In this document: positions 6,372 through 13,860 of the stretch, one piece after another
How positions within the stretch are numbered: the first letter of the stretch is position 1
Layout of the letters: the number at the start of each line of letters is the position of its first letter
Assembly (NCBI GenBank): GCA_045649265.1
Contig: JAZRPO010000057.1
Span: 1 to 17,167 of the forward strand
Length of the DNA stretch: 17,167 nt
Reading direction: 5' to 3'
Origin: SIG480 sp045649265
GTDB taxonomy: Bacteria; Bacillota; Clostridia; Oscillospirales; JAAYXM01
Position numbers and translations under genes: made by a program
The notes under the pieces: model-generated
What the model saw: the letters and a program-made list of their open reading frames with translations, nothing else
What the model was told of the DNA's origin: nothing
Database searches by the model: none

Positions 6372-6812
6372 ATGCTCGTTTCCCGCATTATGAATTCAAA
6401 TGTTATTTTTCTCTCGCCTGATGATTCCGTTGCCCGTGCCGCAAGGCTTCTTGCGCGCCACAACATCGGTTCATTGCCCGTGTGCTCAAAGGATGGAAAG
6501 CTTCGCGGAGTGGTTACCGACCGTGATATTGCAATCCGTTGCGTTGCATATGATAACCCGCCGGAGGAAACGAAGCTTCGTGAGATTATGACACGGGGAA
6601 TCGTCTCAGTCGCCCCGGGCGATAACTGCTCATATGCCGCAAAACTTATGGCAGATGAGCAAGTGAGGCGACTTCCTGTTGTTGAAAACGGACACGTTGT
6701 CGGGATGCTGTCTCTTGCCGACCTTGCCCGTGCCCGCAATTTTTGTGCTGAAGAAACTTCGCTTGCGCTTACTGAAATTTCATTGCCCAACAATCGTTAT
6801 AGAAGAACGTAA
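6372..6812 (+). CDS. Two-CBS-domain protein
   Basis: This small cytoplasmic protein of 146 residues consists almost entirely of a Bateman module, two tandem CBS domains of the kind that bind adenine nucleotides and regulate partners. CBS1 spans about 4-58, ending GVVTDRDIAIR, and CBS2 about 70-123, ending GMLSLADLAR. Both carry the usual D/S-x-x-D pattern of the adenosine-binding loop. A short polar tail follows and no catalytic domain is fused. The ATG at 6372 is preceded by GAGGCGGTGG. It lies alone between the argH terminator and its own terminator, with no recognisable strong promoter in the 60 bases between. Which protein it regulates cannot be told; stand-alone CBS pairs are often annotated as IMP-dehydrogenase-like without any enzymatic role. 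Confidence 0.9.
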   Translation: MLVSRIMNSNVIFLSPDDSVARAARLLARHNIGSLPVCSKDGKLRGVVTDRDIAIRCVAYDNPPEETKLREIMTRGIVSVAPGDNCSYAAKLMADEQVRRLPVVENGHVVGMLSLADLARARNFCAEETSLALTEISLPNNRYRRT

Positions 6813-6815
6813 AAA

Positions 6816-6866
6816 CAAAGTCCCGAAAGCTCTTTAATTCATGTGCTTTCGGGCTTTTCTCTTTTG
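6816..6866 (+). terminator. Terminator of the CBS-domain gene
   Basis: CCCGAAAGC (6822-6830) and GCTTTCGGG (6845-6853) make a 9-bp perfect stem with a 14-base loop, extendable by AAG/CTT across one bulged T. The tail CTTTTCTCTTTT is a good termination tract. Confidence 0.88.
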
Positions 6867-6897
6867 CAGAAGGATTACGGAAGCTAAAACTTTTCAC

Positions 6898-6926
6898 TTG
6901 TAACAAATGTAAAAATATGTTATAAT
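6898..6926 (+). promoter_or_regulatory. Promoter of the femX-racemase unit
   Basis: TTGTAA (6898-6903), a 17-base spacer and TATAAT (6921-6926), with an extended -10 TGT directly before the TATAAT. The GGAGG ribosome binding site at 6969-6973 is followed by the ATG at 6978. Confidence 0.75.
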
Positions 6927-6977
6927 ATCGTTGGCAAAGTATATAAAAAATTTTTACCATATTTATCGGAGGCTCAG

Positions 6978-8036
6978 ATGGTCGAGTTTGTCACTAAGGA
7001 AACCCTTAAAGAATATGAAGCGTTTGTTTCTTCACATCCTAACGGGCATTTTCTTCAATCATATGCTTGGAGCAAGCAGAAACCGGAATGGACATGGGAA
7101 GGCCTTTTTGTTCGCGGGGATGACGGCGCTATTCATGGCGCTATGTCGGTCCTTATCCGCCGCACGCCGACTCTCCCGTATACGATTATGTACGGTGCTC
7201 GCGCACCTGTTTGTGATCCCCACGATGAGGCAACCTTAAAAGAGCTGATGGACGGCGCAAAAAAACTTGCCGAGAAACATCATGCATATTGCTTAAAGCT
7301 TGACCCCGATATTTTGGTTTCTGATACTGAGTTTTGCGATATTATGAAACGGCTCGGGTTTAAACACCGTGATACCGGAAAAAACTTTTCGGGAATCCAG
7401 CCCCGCTTCGTTTTCAGGCTTCCCATTCGCGGTAGAAGCGAGGATGAGCTTATGGAATCCTTCCACTCAAAAACCCGCTACAATATCCGTGTTGCCCAGC
7501 GAAAGGGTGTCGAAATAAAGCTGTGCGGAGTTGAAGCAGTTTCCGATTTTTCAGATATGATGCTTGAAACCGGCGTTCGTGACGGGTTTGTGGTCCGCTC
7601 TGCAGATTATTTTGAAAATATGCTGAAAAACCTTGGTGACTCCTGCCGTCTTTACATGGCTTATTCCGGCGATACCCCGATTGCAGGAACTCTTGCAATT
7701 CATTATGGCAATAAGGTCTGGTATCTTTACGGTGCATCCTCAAATAAGTACAGAAACCTCATGCCAAACTACCTGCTCCAATGGAATATGATTCAGTGGG
7801 CCGTGGAGCTTGGCTGTGAAATATACGATTTCCGTGGTGTTTCGGGTGACCTTTCCGAGGACAACCCTCTTTATGGCCTTTACCGCTTTAAGAAAGGCTT
7901 CAACGGAGATTTGTGTGAATTCATCGGCGAGTTTGACTATATCTTCAATAAGCCCGTTCATTTTATGATTGAAAAGGGTGAGCCCATCTACCGCAAGCTT
8001 CGCAAACATCTTTTTATCTTTAAAAATCGCAAATAA
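6978..8036 (+). CDS. FemAB/FemX-family peptidoglycan bridge peptidyltransferase
   Basis: Members of this family use aminoacyl-tRNA to add amino acids to the stem peptide of a peptidoglycan precursor, building the interpeptide bridge at the inner membrane face. The 352-residue protein has two GNAT-like halves. Key features are FLQSYAWSKQK (25-35), KTRYNIRVAQRKGVE (165-179), LYGASSNKYRNLMPNYLLQW (250-269) and YDFRGVSG...GLYRFKKGFNG (283-310), all characteristic of the family. It lacks the long coiled-coil insertion of staphylococcal FemA/FemB and so resembles FemX/FmhB-type enzymes in size. The C-terminal tail is basic. It has its own promoter, and the racemase-family gene follows after 26 bases, suggesting co-transcription. 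Which amino acid it adds cannot be read from sequence. Confidence 0.92.
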   Translation: MVEFVTKETLKEYEAFVSSHPNGHFLQSYAWSKQKPEWTWEGLFVRGDDGAIHGAMSVLIRRTPTLPYTIMYGARAPVCDPHDEATLKELMDGAKKLAEKHHAYCLKLDPDILVSDTEFCDIMKRLGFKHRDTGKNFSGIQPRFVFRLPIRGRSEDELMESFHSKTRYNIRVAQRKGVEIKLCGVEAVSDFSDMMLETGVRDGFVVRSADYFENMLKNLGDSCRLYMAYSGDTPIAGTLAIHYGNKVWYLYGASSNKYRNLMPNYLLQWNMIQWAVELGCEIYDFRGVSGDLSEDNPLYGLYRFKKGFNGDLCEFIGEFDYIFNKPVHFMIEKGEPIYRKLRKHLFIFKNRK

Positions 8037-8062
8037 GATAAATAAAGGGGTTGGGTAAAGAT

Positions 8063-9160
8063 ATGAATTCTTTTGTTATTCAACGTGATAAAATAGAGCA
8101 GAATGTTTCTGAGATTCTTTCAAGAGCCGGCGACAGCACGGTTATTGCCGTTGTTAAAGGCAATGGATATGGCTTCGGGATTTCTGAATACGTTCCCCTT
8201 CTCCACTCATTCGGGCTCCGTTTTTTTGCGGTTACGGAGGTTGCGCATGCTCTGAAAATCCGCGAGCTCAATCTGCCGGATACAGAGATTCTTATGCTCT
8301 GCTCTACCGCTTTGCCGGACGAGCTTTCGGCGCTCATTGAAAATGATATTATTCTGACTATCGGAAACACCGAAGCCGCAGTTTTGGCAAACGGAATCTC
8401 CCTTTCAAAGAACAAGGTTGCAAAGGTTCACATAAAGCTCGACACCGGTATGGGTAGATACGGCTTTAACCCTACCGAAATTGATGCAATTTATTCTGCA
8501 TTTACAAGCTTCCCTGCTCTTTTCCCCTGCGGTATTTTTACGCACCTGACCCAAGCTTTCAAAAGTAAAAAAGTCACAGACGAGCAGGTTTCCTCTCTGT
8601 ATTCTGTTATTGATGAGTTGTCCGGACGAGGTATTGACTGCGGAATGGTCCATTTCGCAAACTCATCATACCTTTTCAGGTTTTCGGGAGAGCTTGGCGA
8701 TGCCGTTAGAATCGGCTCGGCCTTTACAGGCAGGTTGCCGTTCAAATCAAGAAGGAGCAATCTGGCGCGTGTCGGTTACCTTGAAAGCCGGATATGTGAC
8801 TTGAAGTGGCTTCCCGCCGGTTCTAAAATCGGTTATAGCGGAGCATATACTGTTAAAAAGCCTGTTCGCATAGCAATCTTGCCGATTGGATATTCTCACG
8901 GCCTGTACGTGGAAAAAATGCGAGACACATACAGATTGCGTGACTGTATTTTCTACATTCTTTCGGATATAAAACGTACTCTCACTAAAAAAAGCCTTTA
9001 TGCCGTTATTAATAACCGTCGCGCCTCTGTTCTCGGCCATATCGGAATGACACATACAATCTGTGATGTTTCCGATATCCCCTGCAACATCGGCGATACT
9101 GCGATTTTTGATGTCAATCCGATTTACGTTTCTGCAGATATTTACAGAGAATTTATTTAG
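8063..9160 (+). CDS. Divergent alanine-racemase-family PLP enzyme
   Basis: This is a fold-type III PLP amino-acid racemase of 365 residues. Alanine racemase makes D-alanine for peptidoglycan. Retained features are VVKGNGYGFG with PLP lysine K32, KLDTGMGRYG (K125, R132), FTH (H161), HFANSS (S201 region), VRIG (R216) and GYSGAYT with Y258 as the likely second catalytic base. Others depart from the canonical pattern: GYADG is GYSHG; the usual GRVCMDQ is GHIGMTH, losing the substrate-side aspartate; and the C-terminal YEI-like tyrosine is not evident. The segment between these motifs is longer than usual. The ATG at 8063 is preferred; the TTG at 8051 directly abuts AAGGGG and has no spacing for a ribosome. 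It follows the FemX-type gene closely. Racemase-family membership is firm; alanine as substrate is not. Confidence 0.85.
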   Translation: MNSFVIQRDKIEQNVSEILSRAGDSTVIAVVKGNGYGFGISEYVPLLHSFGLRFFAVTEVAHALKIRELNLPDTEILMLCSTALPDELSALIENDIILTIGNTEAAVLANGISLSKNKVAKVHIKLDTGMGRYGFNPTEIDAIYSAFTSFPALFPCGIFTHLTQAFKSKKVTDEQVSSLYSVIDELSGRGIDCGMVHFANSSYLFRFSGELGDAVRIGSAFTGRLPFKSRRSNLARVGYLESRICDLKWLPAGSKIGYSGAYTVKKPVRIAILPIGYSHGLYVEKMRDTYRLRDCIFYILSDIKRTLTKKSLYAVINNRRASVLGHIGMTHTICDVSDIPCNIGDTAIFDVNPIYVSADIYREFI

Positions 9161-9228
9161 CCAGAATGCAGTTTTCTGTTTTTTGCGGAGAAGCTGCTCG
9201 AATATAAAACATCAGGAGGTAATTTTTC

Positions 9229-9552
9229 ATGAAAATGGTAATGGCTATAATCAACTCAGACGATGCAAATACCGTCATTTCCAATCTCACAAAAGTTGGT
9301 TTTTCAGTTACGAAGCTTGCAACAACCGGCGGATTTCTCAAAACCGGAAATACCACTATTCTCGTCGGTGTTGAAGATGAAAAGCTCGAAGATGTTCTTT
9401 CAATAATCAACAAACATTCACAAAGCCGCAAGCAGCTTGTTCCTGCTACATCAGAATTCAACATCGGTATGATTCCTTCGGTTCCGATTGAAATTTCCGT
9501 TGGCGGTGCAACGATATTCGTGCTGGATGTTGAGCGTTTTGAGAAAATTTAG
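9229..9552 (+). CDS. darA: Cyclic-di-AMP receptor, PII-like (DarA/PstA)
   Basis: This 107-residue protein matches the DarA (PstA, YaaQ) family, trimeric PII-like cytoplasmic receptors for the second messenger c-di-AMP. It opens with MKMVMAIINSDDA, followed by the family core VTKLATTGGFLKTGNTTILV (about residues 27-46), which holds the ligand-contacting TTGGF segment. It ends with the usual GGATIFVLDVERF. The AGGAGG site 9 bases upstream fixes the start. The downstream target is unknown in the family. holB begins two bases after its stop and ricT follows, reproducing part of the Bacillus subtilis darA-yaaR-holB-ricT order. No clear terminator separates it from the racemase gene, and no strong promoter is visible in the 68 bases between. 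Confidence 0.95.
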   Translation: MKMVMAIINSDDANTVISNLTKVGFSVTKLATTGGFLKTGNTTILVGVEDEKLEDVLSIINKHSQSRKQLVPATSEFNIGMIPSVPIEISVGGATIFVLDVERFEKI

Positions 9553-9554
9553 CT

Positions 9555-10547
9555 ATGAATTTTGACGGTTTTTTGGGAAACGAGCGAGCAAAAAATTACG
9601 TAAATTCTGCTTTCGCAAACAACGCTTTCCCTCACGCTCTTCTTATAACAGGTGAGCGCGGCATTGGCAAAAAAACGCTTGCCGCGCTTATTTCCCGTGC
9701 GCTTGTTTGCAGTGAAGACGAAAAACCGTGCAACATCTGCAATTCCTGCCTGAAAGCAAAAAATCTGACACACCCCGACATCCGCTATATCTCCCCCGAA
9801 GGCGGCAAATCAATCGGGGTAAAAGAAATCAGGAATCTTAAAAAGGACGCGCTTCTCCGTCCAAACGATTCGGACAGAAAGGTCTATATTATTAACAACG
9901 CAGATTCTCTGACTCACGAAGCGCAGGATGCTTTTTTGAAAATTTTGGAGGAGCCGCCTGTATTTACTTTCTTTATTCTTCTGTGTTATAATCTCAGTGA
10001 CCTTTTACCTACAATTGTTTCGAGAACCGCTCACATTGCACTTTCTCCGCTTTCCGATGCTGAAATTTCCGTCATTATTGACGAAAGGCTGCCTCATTTA
10101 TCGAAGGAAGAACGTAGCGAGCTTATAAGAACATGCGACGGAGTTTGTTCCTTTTTATCGGATGCTGCGGCTTCCGATTCTTCTGAAAGTGCAAAAATCA
10201 TCGCTCGGGCTTTGGCTTCGCAAGACGAATTTGAAATTTTCAAAGCAGTTTCCTCTCTTGAAAAAGTCGGCAGAGATAATTTCGTTCTGGCTCTCAATGA
10301 ACTCATTCTCATACTTCGTGATGCGCTCGTGTTATCTACCGAGGCGCACAGCCGACTTTTATCTGCTGTTCCCTCTGTTTCAGAGGACCTCGCAAAAATT
10401 TTCCCAACTCGCGTTTTTTCGGATTTAATAGCTTTGGTTGCAGATGCTAAATCCGGGGTTTTGAGAAATGTGGGAACTTCACATATAACCGGCTCCCTTA
10501 TTTGTAACTTTGCATATATATCTGCGCGTGCAGATTTGAAAGGATAG
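9555..10547 (+). CDS. holB: DNA polymerase III subunit delta prime
   Basis: Delta prime is part of the clamp-loader complex that places the beta sliding clamp on DNA at the replication fork. The 330-residue protein has a Walker A GERGIGKKT (33-41), a zinc-binding cysteine cluster C52, C59, C62, C65 typical of the clamp-loader AAA+ family, KVYIINNADSLT as Walker B region and the conserved AFLKILEEPP (126-135). The family's SRC sensor motif appears as SRT (156-158). The C-terminal collar domain is weakly conserved, as usual. It begins two bases after darA and is followed after eight bases by ricT. A poor ribosome binding site suggests translation coupled to darA. Confidence 0.93.
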   Translation: MNFDGFLGNERAKNYVNSAFANNAFPHALLITGERGIGKKTLAALISRALVCSEDEKPCNICNSCLKAKNLTHPDIRYISPEGGKSIGVKEIRNLKKDALLRPNDSDRKVYIINNADSLTHEAQDAFLKILEEPPVFTFFILLCYNLSDLLPTIVSRTAHIALSPLSDAEISVIIDERLPHLSKEERSELIRTCDGVCSFLSDAAASDSSESAKIIARALASQDEFEIFKAVSSLEKVGRDNFVLALNELILILRDALVLSTEAHSRLLSAVPSVSEDLAKIFPTRVFSDLIALVADAKSGVLRNVGTSHITGSLICNFAYISARADLKG

Positions 10548-10555
10548 GTTGAATT

Positions 10556-11446
10556 TTGAAAGAGATTATAGGAGTACGTTTCCGCGACGGCGGAAAAACA
10601 TATTCATTTGATCCGGTAGATTTTTCTTTGAGTGTTAACGATTATGTTGTCGTTGAAACTGCAAGAGGCACAGAACTCGGAATTGTCACCGAAGCCCGGC
10701 ATAATGTTTCGGAGGATACGATTGTTGCTCCCCTTCGCAAGGTTCTTCGCGTTGCAACTGCTGTTGACATCAAAAACGCCGAAGAGCTTCGCCAAAAGGA
10801 AAAGGATTCAATCGGTATCTGCCAGAGAAAAATTGATGCCCATAACCTTGAAATGAAGGTTATAAATGCCGACTACGCTTTTGACGGGTCTAAGATTATT
10901 TTTTATTTTATCGCTGATGGCAGAGTTGATTTCAGAAATCTCGTAAAAGACCTTGCATCTGTTTTTAAAACCCGCATAGAGCTTCGTCAGGTTGGTGTCC
11001 GCGACGAAGCAAAAATGCTTGGAGGCCTCGGAATTTGCGGTCGTCCGTTCTGTTGTGCAAGCTTCCTTGATGATTTTCAGCCTGTTTCAATTAAGATGGC
11101 AAAGGAACAGAATCTATCTCTTAATCAGACTAAGATTTCAGGAACGTGCGGACGACTTATGTGTTGTCTTAAATATGAACAAGAAGCATATGAGGACCTT
11201 ATTAAATCAACACCGAAGATCGGTGCTGATGTTTCCACTCCTTATGGTGATGGCACAGTTATAGACGTAAGCCTCCTTACAGGCAAGGTCCGTGTTAAGT
11301 TCAACGATGAATCTGATTCAGCTCCAAAAACATTTGACAAGAGCGAAGTTACTCGCAAATGCCCGGAAAACTGCTCCTGCCCCAATAAAAAAGCCGACAA
11401 AAAAAATCAAAAAGCCCCCGCAGAACCTGCAGAGGCTGAGAAATAA
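10556..11446 (+). CDS. ricT: PSP1-domain protein RicT (YaaT)
   Basis: This 296-residue protein belongs to the PSP1 family. In Bacillus subtilis, RicT works with RicA and RicF in an iron-sulfur complex that affects RNase Y-dependent mRNA processing, competence, biofilm and sporulation. The N-terminus IIGVRFRDGGKTYSFDP matches the family. The PSP1 core carries two C-x4-CC motifs, CGRPFCC (161-167) and CGRLMCC (198-204), suitable for cluster binding. The C-terminus adds three more cysteines (C269, C273, C275) and a lysine/alanine-rich low-complexity tail. The start is a TTG at 10556 with AGGATAGG upstream; no in-frame ATG occurs for about 100 codons, and the family motif starts within a few residues. 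ricA and ricF are not in the window. Its stop lies four bases from the stop of the convergent carboxypeptidase gene. Confidence 0.93.
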   Translation: MKEIIGVRFRDGGKTYSFDPVDFSLSVNDYVVVETARGTELGIVTEARHNVSEDTIVAPLRKVLRVATAVDIKNAEELRQKEKDSIGICQRKIDAHNLEMKVINADYAFDGSKIIFYFIADGRVDFRNLVKDLASVFKTRIELRQVGVRDEAKMLGGLGICGRPFCCASFLDDFQPVSIKMAKEQNLSLNQTKISGTCGRLMCCLKYEQEAYEDLIKSTPKIGADVSTPYGDGTVIDVSLLTGKVRVKFNDESDSAPKTFDKSEVTRKCPENCSCPNKKADKKNQKAPAEPAEAEK

Positions 11447-11450
11447 TATT

Positions 11451-12743
11451 TTATCTGTAATACCTTCTCCGTTTTTTTCGTTTTTTGTTGTACCTTATGG
11501 TATAAACCACGCACCCTACGATTATAAGAACAAATCCGAGCAGAACCAACAAAGCAATCGGACTTTTCATAAACTTCTTAATTGCGTTTATTGTATATGC
11601 TATTATTGAGCGTTCAACATCATCTGCTGCAACAAGGTCAAGCTCAGCATATTCCCTACCGTCATAACTTATCTTGACAGTATCGACCTTATCTCCTTTT
11701 TTCACAGGGGCCTCAAGGGTAATATTGCCAGCAGTTACAAGCTCCACCTTTTGGGGATCATAGTCGCTGGGCATAAGAGCTGAATAATCATTTTCAATAT
11801 GAGCCACGACATAGTCCCTATGTTTTGCAGATTCGACATAAACCTCGCACACCGGATCCGATGATGAAAGAAGCGTTTTCCTTTTAAAGTTTTCAAACCC
11901 CCAGACCAGAAGTCTTTTTGACTCGACAAAATTCCCTTTCAGCCCGCTTTCTTCATCCTTTTCAGCTCCGAGCACAACAGAAATAAGCTCTGTTCCGTTA
12001 TACTCAGCACTCGCTACGAGACATAACCCGGCAGGAGTTGTGCTTCCGGTTTTCATTCCGTCAGCTCTTGAATATATGTATCCACGCTCTTTATATTGTG
12101 ATATGAGTGAGTTTGTAGTGAAAAAGAATCTTTCTTCCGACATATTGGTTGAAGGAATTGTTGCTTTATCCATCCCATATATTTCGCGGATGCGTTGGTG
12201 CTTTCTGACCTCCATCGCAAGCTTTGCAACATCACGTGCCGTCGTATAGTGGTTTTCATCATGGAGCCCGTTGGCATTGGCAAAATTCGTTCCCGAAAGC
12301 CCAAGCTCCAAGGCACGGCTATTCATAAGCGCGACAAAATTTTCAACACTTCCGGAAACCCGCTCGGCGAGAATGTTTGCCGCTTCATTTGCACTTGCAA
12401 CAAGGAGGCATATAACCAGGTTTTCGACCGACATTTTCTCTCCCGCTTTTATGCCGATACTGCTACCGGCTGCCGAAAGATTTTCAAATGCGGTCTTATT
12501 AGCGGTTACAACCTCGCTCCAATCAGAAATATTCTCTGATACGAGCAGCGCTGTCATAAGCTTTGTTATGCTAGCCGGGTATTGCCTTGTGTCTGCATTT
12601 TCGGAATAGATTTCGTGCCCATCAGTTGCGTCAACCAATATGGACGCTTTCGAATCAATATCAATTTGTTCTATCGCTCCGGCAAATCCCGAAAGCGAAA
12701 AAACAAAGACAAGCAGTAATGATATTATCCTGAATTTCTTCAT
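11451..12743 (-). CDS. D-alanyl-D-alanine carboxypeptidase (peptidase S11, low-molecular-weight PBP)
   Basis: This serine D,D-carboxypeptidase removes the terminal D-alanine from peptidoglycan pentapeptides outside the membrane. From the ATG at 12743 it has 430 residues, with a signal peptide (1-23, ending FAGA) and the three penicillin-binding motifs S58-I-T-K61, S117-A-N119 and K231-T-G233 in the usual order and spacing. A beta-rich S11 C-terminal domain follows (about 285-375, with TLEAPVKKGDKV). It ends in one transmembrane segment (about 394-414) and a strongly basic tail KKRKKRRRYYR. DacF/DacB-type sporulation enzymes and vegetative DacA look alike at this level, so no symbol is given. 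The start follows GGAGG by six bases; a TTG at 12758 would place the ribosome site inside the gene. The promoter is at 12776-12804. No terminator is visible before the convergent ricT. Confidence 0.95.
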   Translation of the reverse strand: MKKFRIISLLLVFVFSLSGFAGAIEQIDIDSKASILVDATDGHEIYSENADTRQYPASITKLMTALLVSENISDWSEVVTANKTAFENLSAAGSSIGIKAGEKMSVENLVICLLVASANEAANILAERVSGSVENFVALMNSRALELGLSGTNFANANGLHDENHYTTARDVAKLAMEVRKHQRIREIYGMDKATIPSTNMSEERFFFTTNSLISQYKERGYIYSRADGMKTGSTTPAGLCLVASAEYNGTELISVVLGAEKDEESGLKGNFVESKRLLVWGFENFKRKTLLSSSDPVCEVYVESAKHRDYVVAHIENDYSALMPSDYDPQKVELVTAGNITLEAPVKKGDKVDTVKISYDGREYAELDLVAADDVERSIIAYTINAIKKFMKSPIALLVLLGFVLIIVGCVVYTIRYNKKRKKRRRYYR

Positions 12744-12775
12744 TTTCATCCTCCGCAATTTTTGTTTGCAAAACT

Positions 12776-12804
12776 ATTATAACAGATTTATCTTAATTAA
12801 ACAA
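12776..12804 (-). promoter_or_regulatory. Promoter of the D,D-carboxypeptidase gene
   Basis: On the minus strand a TTGTTT -35 box (12804-12799), 17 bases and TATAAT (12781-12776), with an extended -10 TGT. On the plus strand the same 82-base gap holds a weaker candidate for the divergent operon, TTGCAA (12766-12771), 17 bases and TATCTT (12789-12794). The two promoters would overlap. Confidence 0.7.
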
Positions 12805-12825
12805 CAATAATGTAAGGAACGATTT

Positions 12826-13149
12826 ATGAAGCTTTTACGCCACGAATATATTCTCGGAGCAATAACCTTGCTTTTTATTATTCTAATCTCTTTCCTGTCA
12901 TTTCGTGATACAACCGACGGGACGCTTGCCCTCCCTGCAAGCGAAAGTGCATCTGAGTATCTTATCAATATTAATACTGCTGATGCCGAGGAGCTCGACC
13001 TTCTTCAAGGAATAGGGCCGAAGCTTGCAGAAAGGATTGTTGCTTACAGGAACGAGCATGGAGATTTTAAGTCAGTTTCGGACCTTTGCGATGTTTCAGG
13101 AATCGGAACTTCGCTTCTTGAAGAAATATCACACTATATTGAGATTTAA
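12826..13149 (+). CDS. ComEA-like helix-hairpin-helix protein, membrane-anchored
   Basis: This short protein of 107 residues has an N-terminal transmembrane segment (about 9-26) followed by a linker and a ComEA-type helix-hairpin-helix domain (about 47-107). The domain reads ININTADAEELDLLQGIG, then GPKLAERIVAYRNEHGDFKS and a second hairpin DVSGIG. Such domains bind double-stranded DNA without sequence preference; in competence, ComEA holds incoming DNA at the outer membrane face. This copy lacks the SLBB/oligomerisation domain of full ComEA, so it is a minimal version. No comEC or comEB is nearby. AAGGAA precedes the ATG by 7 bases. The response-regulator gene starts 30 bases downstream, so it is probably first in that operon. 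A competence role is not shown. Confidence 0.85.
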   Translation: MKLLRHEYILGAITLLFIILISFLSFRDTTDGTLALPASESASEYLININTADAEELDLLQGIGPKLAERIVAYRNEHGDFKSVSDLCDVSGIGTSLLEEISHYIEI

Positions 13150-13179
13150 AGAAGATAAATTACACTCAGGAGGCTTTTT

Positions 13180-13860
13180 ATGCGAATACTCGTAGTTGAC
13201 GATGAAAGAATTATTGTCAAGGGTATTAAATTCAACCTTGAAAACGAAGGCTATGAAGTTGAAACTGCACATAATGGTGAAGATGCGCTCGAAATTGTAA
13301 AGAGTGTGCATCTTGACCTTATTATACTTGACATTATGATGCCAAAGATTGACGGGCTTGAAACATGCCGCCGTATCCGTGAATTTTCAACCGTTCCGGT
13401 TATAATGCTCACTGCAAAGAGCGAGGATAAGGACAAGCTCTTAGGCTTTGAATACGGTGCTGACGATTATTTAACAAAGCCCTTTAATATCTTGGAACTC
13501 AAATCACGTGTCCGTGCAATCCTCAGACGCGCCGGATCTTCATCCTCGAAATTCAAGAACACCCGCCTTATTTCGGACTCTCTCATACTTGATACTGAGC
13601 AAAGAAATGCTTTTGTTGACGGAATTGCCGTTCCTCTTACTGCAAAAGAATTTGACCTCGTTGAGCTTTTAATGAGGTCTCCCGGGCGAGTTTACAGCCG
13701 AGAAAATCTTCTCAATATAGTTTGGGGGTATGAATATCCGGGAGATATGAGAACTGTTGATGTTCACATCAGGCGCCTCAGAGAAAAACTTGAAACCAAT
13801 CCGGCAAAACCGGAATACATTCTCACTAAATGGGGAGTTGGATACTATTTTAAAGCGTAG
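13180..13860 (+). CDS. OmpR/PhoB-type response regulator
   Basis: This 226-residue DNA-binding regulator belongs to a two-component system. The receiver domain has acidic residues D7/D8, phosphoacceptor D51 in LIILDIMMP, T78 in IMLTAKSED and K100 in YLTKPF, all canonical. The C-terminal winged-helix domain (about 130-226) contains LTAKEFDLVELLMRSPGRVY and ends with TVDVHIRRLREKLE and the closing WGVGYYFKA. The start follows AGGAGG by 8 bases. The next gene is its cognate histidine kinase, whose reading frame probably overlaps its 3' end. The regulon cannot be told from the sequence; the neighbours point to the cell envelope. Confidence 0.96.
   Translation: MRILVVDDERIIVKGIKFNLENEGYEVETAHNGEDALEIVKSVHLDLIILDIMMPKIDGLETCRRIREFSTVPVIMLTAKSEDKDKLLGFEYGADDYLTKPFNILELKSRVRAILRRAGSSSSKFKNTRLISDSLILDTEQRNAFVDGIAVPLTAKEFDLVELLMRSPGRVYSRENLLNIVWGYEYPGDMRTVDVHIRRLREKLETNPAKPEYILTKWGVGYYFKA

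Noticed and set aside
8051..8062. TTG start for the racemase-family gene
   Set aside because: The TTG touches the AAGGGG motif, leaving no spacing for a ribosome; the ATG at 8063 is better placed.
11399..11406. A8 run near the ricT 3' end as a phase-variable or frameshift site
   Set aside because: It lies in a low-complexity lysine-rich tail where slippage would barely change the protein; similar A8 runs occur elsewhere in this AT-rich sequence.
12744..12758. TTG start for the carboxypeptidase gene
   Set aside because: It would put the GGAGG ribosome site inside the coding region; the ATG at 12743 follows that site at six bases and starts a clean signal peptide.
13757..13837. Longer N-terminus for the histidine kinase
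   Set aside because: It lies within the conserved DNA-binding domain of the response regulator and has no kinase-like sequence.
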